Assembly: GCA_030248225.1 (NCBI GenBank)
Contig: JASANE010020187.1
Span: forward strand, 1 to 64,000
DNA: 64,000 nt
Source of the DNA: Trileptium ribeirensis
Lineage: Eukaryota > Nematoda > Enoplea > Enoplida > Thoracostomopsidae
Direction: 5' to 3'
Below are positions 1 to 11,031 of the stretch, piece by piece. Every line of letters begins with the position of its first letter. Within the stretch, counting starts at the first letter, position 1. A model generated the notes under the pieces. The model was not told the DNA's origin. It saw only the letters and a list, made by a program, of their open reading frames with translations, and did no database searches. A program made the position numbers and the translations under genes.

Positions 1-175
1 TATGTACTTCGTTCAGTTACATACTCCCTCAGGAAATAAAGACGTCTGCTGTGTTTCGAACTTCTGTGCTTTTACCGTGGAAAATACCCAACCTCTGGTA
101 ACCGGTGTAATTCAATAGTGGCCCGTTTTCTTATTCTATTTCCGAACTTGCAATCTTTTGATATGACCGCATACC

Positions 176-592
176 TCAGTCGGTGCCAGGAATTTTACAC
201 CTGATGGTTCTTCTGGTATTTCTGTTGGCCGCCACCGTGCCTGTCACTACTGCAGTACGCAAAAAAACGAATTCTTTTATGTCGGTCAACAGCATCGCAA
301 GCAACGAGCCTTTAGATTCAGATATTGGTTCCCAATAGGAGCGTCGCAGATCGTAATTGACTGAATGCAGCGGCTTACAAGAAATAGGAATTGGCTCGCC
401 TACATAATCGCCAATCGAATAGTCAGATTGGGCACCAATGGACCACAAGGTGCTTATGCCTACGGGGAAGACCCTGTAAACGATAATACTGAACCCGCTG
501 CAGTCAGCTATGACGCGATCGCTCGGGAGAGCAAAGCGGGCTAGGATGATCAGTTCAGATACCCACGATGCAGCAATGGAACGGGGTTCCAT
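176..592 (-). CDS. 138-codon open frame beside a hAT-type terminus, unknown
   Basis: The second longest ATG frame in the window, in a locally GC-richer stretch. The first ~7 codons overlap the hAT-like inverted terminus starting at 571, so that ATG is unlikely to be native. The body (SELIILARFALPSDRVIADC, later SVNYDLRRSYWEPISESKG) lies in flanking DNA and ends in TGA at 178-176. No domain is recognised. It may be an exon truncated by the insertion, or part of a decayed element whose other pieces lie at 790-1150. Confidence 0.3.
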   Translation of the reverse strand: MEPRSIAASWVSELIILARFALPSDRVIADCSGFSIIVYRVFPVGISTLWSIGAQSDYSIGDYVGEPIPISCKPLHSVNYDLRRSYWEPISESKGSLLAMLLTDIKEFVFLRTAVVTGTVAANRNTRRTIRCKIPGTD

Positions 593-1430
593 CTAAGTAA
601 CCCCGTCGCGTCCTGGCTAAATATATATTACACATTCGACTTGCCGGTGAAACATATTTGTGGGTTCTTACCCAGCACTCAGCTGTTTCCGGGTTACACG
701 ACGAGGATGTGACCCACTTCGTAACCCACCTCCCTGTCCCCAACCAGCCGTGCGACGGATAGTCGGGTCGTGTTTACTACTTCTTAAGCTAGTCATGGTG
801 CAGAATCACTTGGGCTTCCATCGTTGCAAGATTTAACCGAGCTCGCTTTTTTCCAGCTGCTAAAAATTTTAACCGAGCTCTAGTCTCACTAAGTTCTTCC
901 GTTGCCTTATTATCAGCACCCAGCACAAATTTGACCCTTTTAGCTACAGGTTTCTAGCGGAAGCTTTCGAGCAGATCTGTAGTTTTAGAGCTGCTAGGAA
1001 CGCTACTTTGCGATTCCTGATTGGATATCACAGGGTTTTCGTTGTTTTTATGAGATTCAACGCTTACAAGCGTCCTTACATTGTTCGGCGGGTCTGAAAT
1101 CGGATGGACTCGCTACTCCAAAGAACAAGACATCGCGGTAATAAACGTAGTAGCACCTTAGAAGTCACAGAGCTCGGCGCGGTTTTTACTCAAGACCGTT
1201 AAGCCTTCAGAAATTAATACGGATCTTTTGCATTATGCTTTCCCTCGCCGGGATTTGGCTAAGGGCTGATTTTGTAAATTTTTCCATTTTTGTGACCCTC
1301 ATGATAAACCTACACCAAAACAAATTTAAAGCTATAGTAATAAATAAATGGTTATATCGAACAGTATATTAGTGAGGCCTCTCTATGGAAAGTTATTGCG
1401 CAGACACCGCGTTGAGGGCAATATTCACCC
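571..1430. mobile_element. Partial relative of the hAT-type element
   Basis: It starts CAGCAATGGAACGGGG, like the element at 42347, and shares its first ~45 bases. It also shares the ~310-bp segment at 1065-1380 (same order and orientation). No right inverted terminus was found, so that end is lost. The piece between the shared parts (600-1060) is unique and contains the decayed coding segment. Confidence 0.6.
790..1150 (-). pseudogene. Decayed coding segment inside the hAT relative
   Basis: Read on the minus strand, a frame with coding-like content (PISDPPNNVRTLVSVESHKN, QSSVPSSSKTTDLLES) is broken by one TAG near 950. It resumes as KPVAKRVKFVLGADNKATEE, then RARLKFLAAGKKRARLNL, to a second TAG. 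Similar sequence at its upstream end recurs in the element at 42347-43811, so this probably belongs to a transposon-encoded protein. The TAG may be decay or could be removed by splicing. The family is not recognised. Confidence 0.35.
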
Positions 1431-1849
1431 ACATTGAAATTGGCACAGGTTCTTAGCCTTGCCGAATGAAAAACGTTTTTTAAACTATAAAACACTTAAT
1501 GCTCCAAGGGTTTTAGTTGATGCACAGGGCCCTTTTATACTTAGACGACTAAAATTGACATAGAATGGGTAATCCCTGACCTGCTTCAATAGTTAAACTA
1601 AATACCTCGTTTTATGGCTGTTCATTTGCAAAGTTGGCTGTGGTGGTACACTAGAAGAAAAATATACATTTTAAAAAGGACAGCTTCTAAATAATATGGA
1701 TACCTGCGATCACAAAGGCGACATAAAACAGACGAATAGCTTCCTGCCTACTAATGTCAAACTTTAGAGTCCAATCAAGCAGAGCGACATCTTTCAAGGA
1801 TACACCATCATGCCTCTCAACTTGACCCAGACCTTAGCAATAATCCGTA

Positions 1850-2182
1850 TCAGCACTCGAAGCAGATCACAATAACAAATTTATTAGCAAATAATTTTTT
1901 ATATGTATGCTTGAACAAAGGAATAAACTTAGTAAGGGATTGGAGATATAAACTGGATATTTGCAGGAAATGTAAGCGTAAACATAATAATTTTCTGCTA
2001 AGCTTGTCAATCATCCAGTGATTTAGATAGTTGTATTTATAGGAAATCAACGACTGCTCGACGCAATTTTCCGACAGGATCTTGCACCAGAATTTCGACA
2101 CTTGCACATATATAAATAATGCAGTAAAGCACAAAACAAAATAAACACACCGATTGCTAAATTTAGCAGTCCACATCTTCAT
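1850..2182 (-). CDS. 110-codon open frame with one N-terminal membrane segment, uncertain
   Basis: ATG-led frame. Residues 13-29 (VYFVLCFTALFIYVQV region) would make a single signal-anchor after a short basic tail, a layout like type II Golgi proteins. The remainder (KYNYLNHWMIDKLSRKLL) has no motif I can name. AT-rich DNA often gives hydrophobic frames, so this may be chance. Confidence 0.2.
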   Translation of the reverse strand: MKMWTAKFSNRCVYFVLCFTALFIYVQVSKFWCKILSENCVEQSLISYKYNYLNHWMIDKLSRKLLCLRLHFLQISSLYLQSLTKFIPLFKHTYKKLFANKFVIVICFEC

Positions 2183-2599
2183 CGCAACTCTGTAATCAAC
2201 TAAATATTCTGAAAAGGCCTGAATTCTGCGTTTCGTCGTTTAGATGTGCTAAAATATGACATTTAATATTTAACCTAGTGTCGGAGCTTCGAACACTTAA
2301 AATCGGCATATCATGTTCTTGCTGCTTGGTACGACAAAGTAAAAAATGAAACAAACTCCGCATTAAGTACAGAGATAATTTTCAATAAGATGTTGACAAA
2401 ACTGAATCATTGGGAATATCGTAACTTAAAGCATGGAACGAATTGCCCCTAACTTTGAAGATATTGCTAGTATCTCACATAGATGGTGACACGGAGCGAG
2501 TGTGGTTACATTTATAGGTATGTATGTGAGTTGCACTTTATGTATTCCCTTGCAACGAACTGGCTTTGATGTGTTGCACCACTGCAAGGCTGCTCGAAC

Positions 2600-4010
2600 C
2601 CATTAAATACACTAAATCCTCGTCGACTCTAAGCCCACTAAAACGCATGAAATATTTTTATTGGTCTGCAGACATCGAAACAGTCCAGCCGCACCGAAAA
2701 ACCTAAATACCGATCATTCTTACTGTACATAACCGTAACCAAACTAATGAAAAAAACAATATTCTACAAATGGGGCTCGTTGACCCTAAAAATAATGAAA
2801 ACCTCTGAAACTGCGTTAAATAAACTTGACAATCTTTAGATGACTAAACGATCGTATTCATAACGACAAAACGTAAATCAAACATTCTTGTTGCCGTGCA
2901 CCCTATATAATCGTACTGACGACATATTAATATTTTGAAAATCGAGTGCCTTGACCTAACCTCTTTGAGAACCTATGAAAAGGCACGAAATATACGTGCT
3001 GAACCTTAGATATCCAAATCATTGCATTCAGCGTTCAGAAAAACCAATATACAGATAACTCGTAATCTCCTGCACGCAAAAGGTAAACCAAAGACAGAAC
3101 AATCAGACAAGTTAGAAATCGGGTTCGTCTACCGTTAAATCTTTGAAACCCCATACATAGGTAAATATGGTCAAGTTAAACTCAAGATAACAAAACTATC
3201 GTAGTCTCTATGGTGTGCTGGATTGCCTGATACTCGCCGTGTGGTAAAAACACGCAATAACTTGACAAAATTTGAAAATCACTGGCAAAGGTTCGACGAA
3301 CCATATTCGAGGCCACAGCCGTCTAGGGAGTGGTCCCACAAAACTGGTGCTCAGCAAAGTTGCAGATCTCGATAGTCGATACGTCGTAGAATGTGCACTT
3401 GCGCAGCTAGGATTTAGAAAAAGGTTGTCTAGCCCAACTGAAGTCGGCGAAACAGGGGTCTCAGAGAAATTTTTATTTCATACATGCACAGTAAGCTAGT
3501 AACGAGAATGATCTATAACTACTCCGTCGAAAAATAATTTTAGCGCAATTTATCTATCTATATTTTTGTGTGTATAAACTGGACTAATTTTTGATACAAG
3601 TTCCCTAGATTCAGAGTAGACTATTTCTGACGTAATTTCTTTCTACATGACCAAATTGAAAAAATATTACGATCGAAACGGGGTCTAAGCCCCACTGTCT
3701 ACGCCGTGAGCCTTTGTCGCAAGATATGGGCTGCGAAACACTGGTATCCGTATAGCCAGATTTTGCAAAGAACCGTTAAAAACCAGTTTTTTGCCATTTT
3801 GAACCGGAAATTGGGGTCGCAGTGTTCGCTGTCAACGAAAGACACATCGTCATCACTTTGCTACTGAACAAACAAAATTTTATCGAAATCCTCCACCGGA
3901 AGATGAGTTATGAAATATGACAAGAACAGACAACAAATTTCAACGATTTGCCCCTTCCGATCTCAGTGAAAACTCCGCTTGATTTGTTTCAATTAAAATT
4001 GTTCGTCCAA
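2600..4010 (+). repeat. Composite repeat with internal tandem units, copy 1
   Basis: It contains diverged tandem units of about 155-178 bp (marker GACCCTAAA near 2782, variants near 2953 and 3131). A conserved end segment runs from 3640, including ATATGGGCTGCGAAACACTG and GGAAGATGAGTTATGAA. The same parts in the same order occur at 23.7-25.05 kb. An upstream ACGGAGCGAG motif is also shared. The termini were not defined. A Helitron-like or other DNA element with subterminal tandem repeats is one possibility. Confidence 0.6.
3272..3499 (+). CDS. GC-richer open frame inside a repeat element, possible captured exon
   Basis: About 75 codons are open in DNA clearly richer in GC than its surroundings. 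It reads KGSTNHIRGHSRLGSGPTKL, later VVECALAQLGFRKRL, and ends near a donor-like ACA|GTAAGC. It lies between the tandem array and the end segment of the repeat at 2600-4010. The second copy of that repeat (23.7-25.05 kb) lacks it. This suggests inserted or captured sequence. No homologue was recognised. Confidence 0.25.
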   Translation: MKITGKGSTNHIRGHSRLGSGPTKLVLSKVADLDSRYVVECALAQLGFRKRLSSPTEVGETGVSEKFLFHTCTVS

Positions 4011-4815
4011 AAAATTATATTTTTAACGTCGGTGTATTTAAGGTCCTAACGCGTACATACTCTAAGATCAACAACGTACGTCATGTAAAACAGCTATTAT
4101 TGCATAACTTTAGCGGTTACGCATTAAACAAAACATGTATTCGGTTATATGGTCAATGGATATTAGAGATTTACGTATATAGCATACTGGCTTGGATTAA
4201 TACCACAAATACAACAATAACAATTCAAAATTACAATATGCATGGACTAAGATGAGTCTGATACCGGTTGCAACTGTTACAAAATCGCAAACTTTAAAAC
4301 CGCCGGTAACGCATATAAGTGCCAAGCGTGTGCAGCTACGAATTGCGACACGTAGCGAACCATACCAACCAAGTACTATTTCAGAATCGCTATACCAGTA
4401 ACAGATACGTTTGAAAATAATTGATATGATCATTTTCTGGTACTGATGCCTAACGGTGAAGATCACCTGGCCACTTCACTGCAATGGTGCAAAGCCATAA
4501 ATATAGAAGCCCATTGCAAATATAATATTTTGGTCGTTGTATGGAAGAACAGAAATAGAGATCGTAACCTGCTGAATCATATTAAAAATGCAATGTTTAT
4601 GGTTTCGGTATAGTGATCATGCACAAACGAAAATATTTTATTTAAAACAAACTACCGCTATAATTCTGGATTTCAAGCAGTCAAGATGACCTCACACCGT
4701 AGTGTTAATGCCGCTACAATAGTGTTAAAATCAGCGTACATAGCACCATATCGTATGCAAAATAGCGCTACATAATTCCATTGTGCTGAAAGTAGGACAA
4801 AATTGGCATCTTTAC

Positions 4816-5245
4816 CCGGGGTTATTTTAGAGGGGGGGCGACCCCAAGGATCGGCTTCCCCCCTCCCAGCGAGCTCCCCCTCCCTAGACACCGACCCCTA
4901 TATTTTCGCAAAAACGACCCCTTAAAATTTCCGTTTTTTCAAAAAAATTGACCCCTTAAGGGGTCACTAAAAAATTTATACTCATATACACGCATATCGT
5001 AGGCTAAACGATCAATTATTTGGTCACCAAACCTAAAATATGCATGTATACTATATATTATGGCCAAAAACTGAAAAAACCAGCGCCACAGACGTATGTT
5101 GGGACACCTGAAAGAAAAAATGTATTAATTTTTATAAAATTACTGACCCCTTAAGGGGTCATGACCCCTTGCTACTGACCCCTTAGGGGTCAGTAAATTT
5201 TTCCGTTTACTGACCCCTATCTGGGAGGGCCTAAAATAACCCCGG
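4816..5245. mobile_element. MITE copy A (CCGGGG ends, 5-bp target duplication)
   Basis: The 430-bp element begins CCGGGGTTATTTTAG and ends with its reverse complement. It is flanked by TTTAC at 4811-4815 and 5246-5250, a perfect 5-bp target duplication. Inside are several copies of the palindrome TGACCCCTTAAGGGGTCA or parts of it, and G/C-rich subterminal tracts. It has no coding capacity. Copy B lies 1.2 kb away in inverse orientation. The 5-bp duplication with these ends does not match a superfamily I can name. Confidence 0.85.
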
Positions 5246-5250
5246 TTTAC

Positions 5251-6428
5251 TCACCCTTACTATCGTAATTTACATCAGTCAGTTGGTACCAATAAATCGG
5301 TACCTCAGTCTGGACAAAGCGACGTTGAATCGGTGGCCAATAACATCACAAATATTTATTTAAATCGCATCAACTAATCACAAACAACAGCTGCACTACA
5401 ATAGCAACAACAGCAGCGACTTCAACTTCTTCGAGTATATTCCATCAGGTTAGCAAAACCACCATCGATAAAAGTGTGGCTCAATACCTAAGGTCCACTA
5501 ATTAAACAGTCTCTTGGGGCAGTTAATTTGTTCATTTTCATTTCGCTACAAAGATCTACGTTTATAAACAAAAAAGTGTTTCCTGTTCAATAAACACAGT
5601 AATATCATGTGCCACAATTATTCCAAAATTGGAAAATGGTCGCGTAAAACGTTACGCTTTCAAACCTTTGATATTGTAATGAGTCGATTGTCATAAATCA
5701 CTTATTGAATCGATCGATTAAAAATTTTGTGGAAGTATTTCGATTTCACGATGTTGTGAATTTAATTTGTAGCAAATTTGAGCAGCACTTAATTATTATT
5801 ATTATTTCAGACTTCATTTTCTAAAACCCGAACTTAGTTCATATGAAAACATAAGAAAACATTCATTTTAAACAACACTGCGTTTCCTACTGAATTAGGA
5901 TTTAATTACAATTTAAGAAGCTCATAGCCGTAAGCATAATATATACTGCTAATACCACTCTCATCATTTACCGAAAGAAAAGAGTTGTTGTTACAATAAG
6001 CAGCAAAAAATACAAAACAGTAAGAAAATATGAAAAATACAGTATAAAGATAAGATATGACATCAGATTCTTCAATAGACATAACATCATGATCTCCGTT
6101 TTCAAACTTCCACGAGGTTACACACCTAATCTGAAACACAATATAGAAATATAACTCTATGATACAGCGTTGTGGCATACAAAAAATACACTTAACTCAT
6201 GAGGTAAGAGAATCAGTACCATTATTTATAGTCGTATCCACCCAGTTTGTAGCGTTACCCAGCTTAAAACGTATTCCTGCGACCAAAATTTTTGTGACTA
6301 ATTTTGAAGTAGACATCGTCACTGGATTTGGCTGATAAAACAGGTAAAACACAGCAGATTAATTCTTATTTGCATGATTTCGGAGTTTCGAAACAACTTA
6401 AAATAACGACAGTTGCAGCAGATTTATA
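5251..6428. other. Intergenic, nothing recognised
   Basis: AT-rich DNA between the two inverted MITE copies. It contains a poor minus-strand open frame (5906-6178) that follows a decent acceptor (tatattgtgtttcag) but has no recognisable content. Confidence 0.5.
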
Positions 6429-6433
6429 AATAA

Positions 6434-6967
6434 CCGGGGTTATTTTAGGCTCTCCCAGATAGGGGTCAGTAAACGGAAAAATTTACTGACCCCTAAGGGG
6501 TCAGTAGCAAGGGGTCATTTCGGAAACTAGGGTCATGACCCCTTAAGGGGTCAGTAATTTTATAAAAATTAATACAATACATTTTTCTTTCAGGTGTCCC
6601 AACATACCTCTGTGGCGCTGATTTTTTCAGTTTTGGCCATATTTATATATACATGCATATTTTAGGTTTGGTGACCAAAATAATTGATCGTTTAGCCTAC
6701 GATATGCGTGTATATATTGTTACGTATTTCAGACTTACATTATACAGGTTTTTAAAATCGAAATATTACCGTTTTTACAATTTAACAATTGTTTCAGTCA
6801 TTTTTACATTTTCTAGTGACCCTTAAGTTGTCAATTTTTTTGAAAAACGTAAATTTTAAGGGTCGTTTTTGCGAAAAAGTATGGGTCGGTGTCTAGGGGG
6901 GAGCTTGCCGGGAGTGGGAAGGGGACCTTGGGGTCGCCCCCCCTTCCCCACTCTAAAATAACCCCGG
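6434..6967. mobile_element. MITE copy B, inverted relative to copy A
   Basis: The 534-bp element carries the same CCGGGGTTATTTTAG termini, flanked by AATAA at 6429-6433 and 6968-6972. The sequence is the reverse complement of copy A over most of its length, plus about 100 bp of extra AT-rich sequence (6720-6820). A ~28-bp direct repeat (around ACGACAGTTGCAGCA) lies just outside both ends. It therefore probably inserted into or between short repeats. Confidence 0.85.
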
Positions 6968-6972
6968 AATAA

Positions 6973-8069
6973 TAACGACAGTTGCAGCATATTTATAATT
7001 AGAACTGAAAAGGTGTCAAATTTTAATACACCCGCGCTGCTAATTTTAAATAGGGTTTTACTGTGCTAACATTTTTGTTGTTCACCATTGCAATGCATAA
7101 ATATACACTGGGTTTTTAAATTTAGTAATTTTTAATGGGTGCGTCATTGCAACTACCGGTGCAGACAACATTGAAAGCCAATGAATTCCAGCCCAAAATA
7201 CCACAATACCAATTTCTATAGAATACTACAACAGTGTGATCACGAGACTCCTGAAATAATTTTAGTTACAAAGCTTAAAATATATCATCAAAAATGATAC
7301 TATTCTGCAGTGTTCTTATTCCAAAATGCCTCTTTTACAACTACTACTTCTCCTTCTCCGTTGAAAACTTCTCCTTGGACCTCCAACATGTACCATGACA
7401 ACGCAAATGTCTATCGCTTACTATGGTGTTTTTAATTCAAATTGTTTTTGATAATAAAATATATGTACTTATCTCCAAAAGCTATTCTTATTGTAATACG
7501 TTTACTGCAGTGTACTAAACAAAACTAAAGCAGCTTTCATAAGGTGATTGTAACAGCAGCTGTATACCGTGGGTACATTTTTCATTATTTTAATGGTGGC
7601 TAGAAAATTAATTTTCATACTGATCGGCATAATAAATTGGTAAATTTAACGAGATATACTGCTCATCAGAATCGCTGACAGATTAAATAAATGCAGCAGA
7701 GACACATGATAGTCAAGGGTGGGGCAAGGGCTCTGCGAAAAAATTGAAGCCTCCCCTCTTGCTGCGCCCCTGGCTAGCAGCGAACATACAAACATAGATT
7801 TCACCAGCAAAATAAAGATGACTTGATGATAAATTTGAGATGATAAAACATTATTTCAAAGCATTACAAATCGAACGGAACATATGCTCGTCTATGACTT
7901 CAGCTAGAATTATACAATTTTTTGTACGCACAGTACTTTTAGACCTCAGAAAATGTCGACAGTCGTGGTATTCGCGTCCACGACATTAGGCTTTATACTG
8001 AGTTACTCAACCGATATTTCCTGCAATCCTAAATTATAATATAATAAAGCGTATTGCTTAGCTGAGAAA
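6973..8069. other. 3' flank of the Gemin5-like gene, nothing recognised
   Basis: AT-rich, with a short GC-rich patch at 7710-7790 (GGGGCAAGGGCTC and CTGCGCCCCTGG) that resembles other repeat fragments. No gene was seen. Confidence 0.5.
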
Positions 8070-8150
8070 TCACAGCGCTCTAGATGTCTGTAAGGCTAGG
8101 CTGTTCAACAAATTTAGTCCCAAGCAACTCTTCAAAATAGCATCGCCGAA
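8070..8150 (-). CDS. GEMIN5: Gemin5-like gene, exon 12 (terminal exon)
   Basis: The acceptor is aggtttttccag, phase 0, fitting the donor at 8546. The exon reads FGDAILKSCLGLNLLNSLA, then LQTSRAL and TGA at 8072-8070. Joined to the end of exon 11 (NAVSWKK) it reproduces the human order SIKAW, PFPDVLECCLVLLLI in spacing and hydrophobic pattern. It stops about 40 residues before the human end. It is short, but the combined match of splice signals, phase and homology is persuasive. I see no canonical AATAAA soon after; TATAAA variants occur near 7992. It would be dead coding sequence if exon 11 really ends at its own TAA. Confidence 0.6.
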   Translation of the reverse strand, partial: FGDAILKSCLGLNLLNSLALQTSRAL

Positions 8151-8545
8151 CTGGAAAAACCTAGCAAAATTTATGTGAGGGTATGTGCGGGGCATGTTGC
8201 AGCCTGGTTTGGGCACTCAAGATGGCCAGTCAAATAATTGCAAAACAGGAAAATATTATAGTAGTTTAATGCAAATGTTAACGTAAAATCTTTATGTTTT
8301 CGTGTCACTTAGCCTGCTGTAGCCATAATAAACCACAATCGCTTTTGGAGACTTCTGCTAAGAAGGCAGGAAGAAAACGTAAAAGTGGTTTCCTAAAGTG
8401 AATTTGCACTACCACAATATTTGCACTCCACGGCTAAACAAAAAAACAGAGCTAGACACCTAAGACTAAACTATAAAACTAAACAAAATTTTCACCTTCC
8501 AATTTGTTATAACAGTAATGCCATAAAAATTTATTAACTACATAC

Positions 8546-8897
8546 CTTTTTCCAACTAACAGCGTTATCGGGAACTTCAACATTATTTAATTTTTCCAAA
8601 CTCGCTATCATTCTGCGTATCGACATCCGACACGTTCCGCTCATCGCTTGCAGCTTCGTCGTGAGATATGTTACTGTTTTCCCTGTCGCTGTTAGCATCG
8701 TAAGGAGTGTCATAGTCACTGTCGTCACGATTAATTACGACAAGCTGTTGCAAAAGCTCTTTGCGTAAACGCCGAAAAATCATTCGACATGAATGACAAG
8801 GGCTGTCACTTGTAACATCGCGGCTGCTAAGAGCCACTGTGACCATTTCATAACATTTGTCGGCCAGCAAATGTCGATCGACCAGAAGGCTTTCTGT
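8546..8897 (-). CDS. GEMIN5: Gemin5-like gene, exon 11 with an apparent frame change
   Basis: The acceptor is ttttgtattcag, phase 0. The frame reads TESLLVDRHLLADKCYEMV, then SCRMIFRRLRKELLQQL and an acidic D/S/N/E-rich tail, and meets TAA at 8585-8583. An overlapping +1 frame instead reads EKLNNVEVPDNAVSWKK up to an excellent donor AAAAAG|GTATGT at 8546, and matches the human segment FPESIKAWPFPD. The switch could be one extra A in the A5 run at 8591-8595 (allele, assembly error or decay), or a tiny intron such as a 73-base GTGACT..CAAG. If the first frame is used as it stands, the protein ends with the acidic tail, and an AATAAA at 8530-8535 (minus strand) follows 47 bases later. Confidence 0.75.
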
Positions 8898-11031
8898 CTG
8901 AATACAAAATTCTTAAAATCATTATCTTAATAATAAGTACGCACATACTTGGCAAAAATATCCTGCGACGACTGAAATATCAAACTTGGCTTAAAATTAT
9001 TTAACTCTTAATCGCGTCCCAACGGTCCATTAAATGTAACTATATTTTAATGAAATATAACAAGTACACACAGTACTAACCAGCAATTTATGCGCATTCC
9101 GACGGGTCTCTAGCAATGGGGATTTTCGGGTCAAGTGTGACCTCGAGTTCGCGGTGGGGGAAGATCAGTAAGGGCAAATACATATTTTATATATTAGATA
9201 CATAATTATCTATTAAAATATCTTATATTGTGTTATGTATATAATATATATTACATATGGGTCGTGTTATATACATGACCTCGTCAGTATTATTGCGTTC
9301 CGTGGCTAAGATGGGCAACAAATTCCAAAGCATACGTTGGCCGGAGATAAAAATTTCTCGGGGCAACATCACAAAATTTAAAGTCAAACTTCGAGGGGAG
9401 GGGTAGGTGGTCAATAGGGCAGCAGCCGGACATGAGGAATGAGCCCCTCTTCCCCTGTTTAGTGGTACCCGCATATTTGACGTTCGCTCGATACATTTCA
9501 ATTTTGTTTTCAAGATTTGCTGCAAATTTTTAGCACTCTCTTTAAGTTTGTTATAACGTTGGCCACAGTTTGCTTAGGAATTTTTTTATTTTGTTACTTT
9601 TTAATATGTTTTGTTCAATATCTGTGTGACGTTCTAAAGGCTAGAGTATAAAATGTTTGTCAAACAAAGTTTACTAGTATATTCGAAATCAGGTTACTTA
9701 GCAGTTAGCATCTACCACTGCCATTTGACATACAGTCACTGACAAAACCATGTACGCAACGGCACAACTGTGTTCATTCCCGTGCAGACGAAACTTAGCC
9801 TTTTAGAATGCAACCGAAATTATAGCAAAATATGATGCCCTCTGAATTCGAACCAAGGGCCTCGATTTATGAAACCATTCAACATTTTCAGCTGAGAGGT
9901 CAGATATAATGAATTTTTCAAAAATGTACAAAATTTTTTACTGTATTGATGTTTCCCCGGCTTTTTTTTCCAATTTGACAGAAGTTCCATGGTTTTTGTA
10001 ATTTTTAGCAAATTTCCCAGTTTTTTTCCTGTCGCGAGCACCCTGCCTTTATGACCACGAGAAATTGCATCTGTCAGCGTCCTGACAAAGTTAATTCAGC
10101 CCAAGTCCACACACAATTTTATCCGCGCTGGCATTTACTTTTGTTCGTCGTGACTGTTGCAGTTGCGCTTGTACAAAATAGTAAGAATGTGCTACAATCA
10201 AGGGAGATATTGGAAAGTTATTGTGATTACGTGTTGGTGCATTTAACAAATATGATTACTAGATGCTTCGCGGTGGCCGTTGGGTTCCCAATGTTTAATA
10301 AGACGTTTGCGAAGCGTATATTTAACAATCCTTAGTTTGACCATTACACAATGTTTGTATGATGGTAGTGTACCGATTACACAATTTTATTGAGGTAGTT
10401 TTTACTAAGTTCAGTAATTTCAAAAGCATTATTAATTTATTTCATAATTTGCCAGCGACACATATATTGCTAATTTCTTCAGATTGAGAAAACTGACATG
10501 TGGAATTTGTGGCATTGCTGGCTCCACCCGGTAGGATGCATAATGCTTCTGGTTCTTGCTCCCTCGTAAAATTTCGGGCTCTGCCTTGTTGAGACGGAAT
10601 ACCAAACATTCAATGAGACTTTATATTAGGTAATGGTTGTTATTATTTATGGTAAACCCAACGGTATATATTGAATTTGTCGCTAAAACTACATGGCAAT
10701 TGAAATCAACGATGTAGACACTAACGAGCGCTTAACAGTACTTCGACACCACAATTCGAGGAAAGCCTTAATTATTGTAGCCCTCTTAATAACGTTCGTA
10801 TGATTATTTTAACATATAACATTGTAATTTTAGGGCCAAATTTAATTATCCAAAGATGTAACGCACTAATAGGAAGTACAACAGTTACCGGATCCTAGAT
10901 CGTCTACTATTAAAGGCAATAAATACAAGATATTTCGTAAATATTTGATGACCTGGAATATTGTAAACTCATTCGACAATATCGCAGCTGAACAAACCAA
11001 CAATGATATAGTTCGACGACGGCCAACTTAC
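8898..11031 (-). other. Gemin5 intron 10
   Basis: This intron holds the GC-rich repeat at 9100-9490 and, at 9950-10050, a fragment with CCCAGTTTTTTTCCTGTCGC related to sequence at 63400-63490. The plus-strand frame 10051-10335 shows no coding support. Confidence 0.6.
9100..9490 (+). repeat. GC-rich dispersed repeat
   Basis: Its parts resemble 28690-28850 (GGGTC.. followed by a TATATATTAGATA tract) and 29940-30075 (CTCGGGG, then GAGGTGGTCAATAGG, then GCCGGAC). The borders are unclear. The open frames over it are by-products. Confidence 0.4.
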
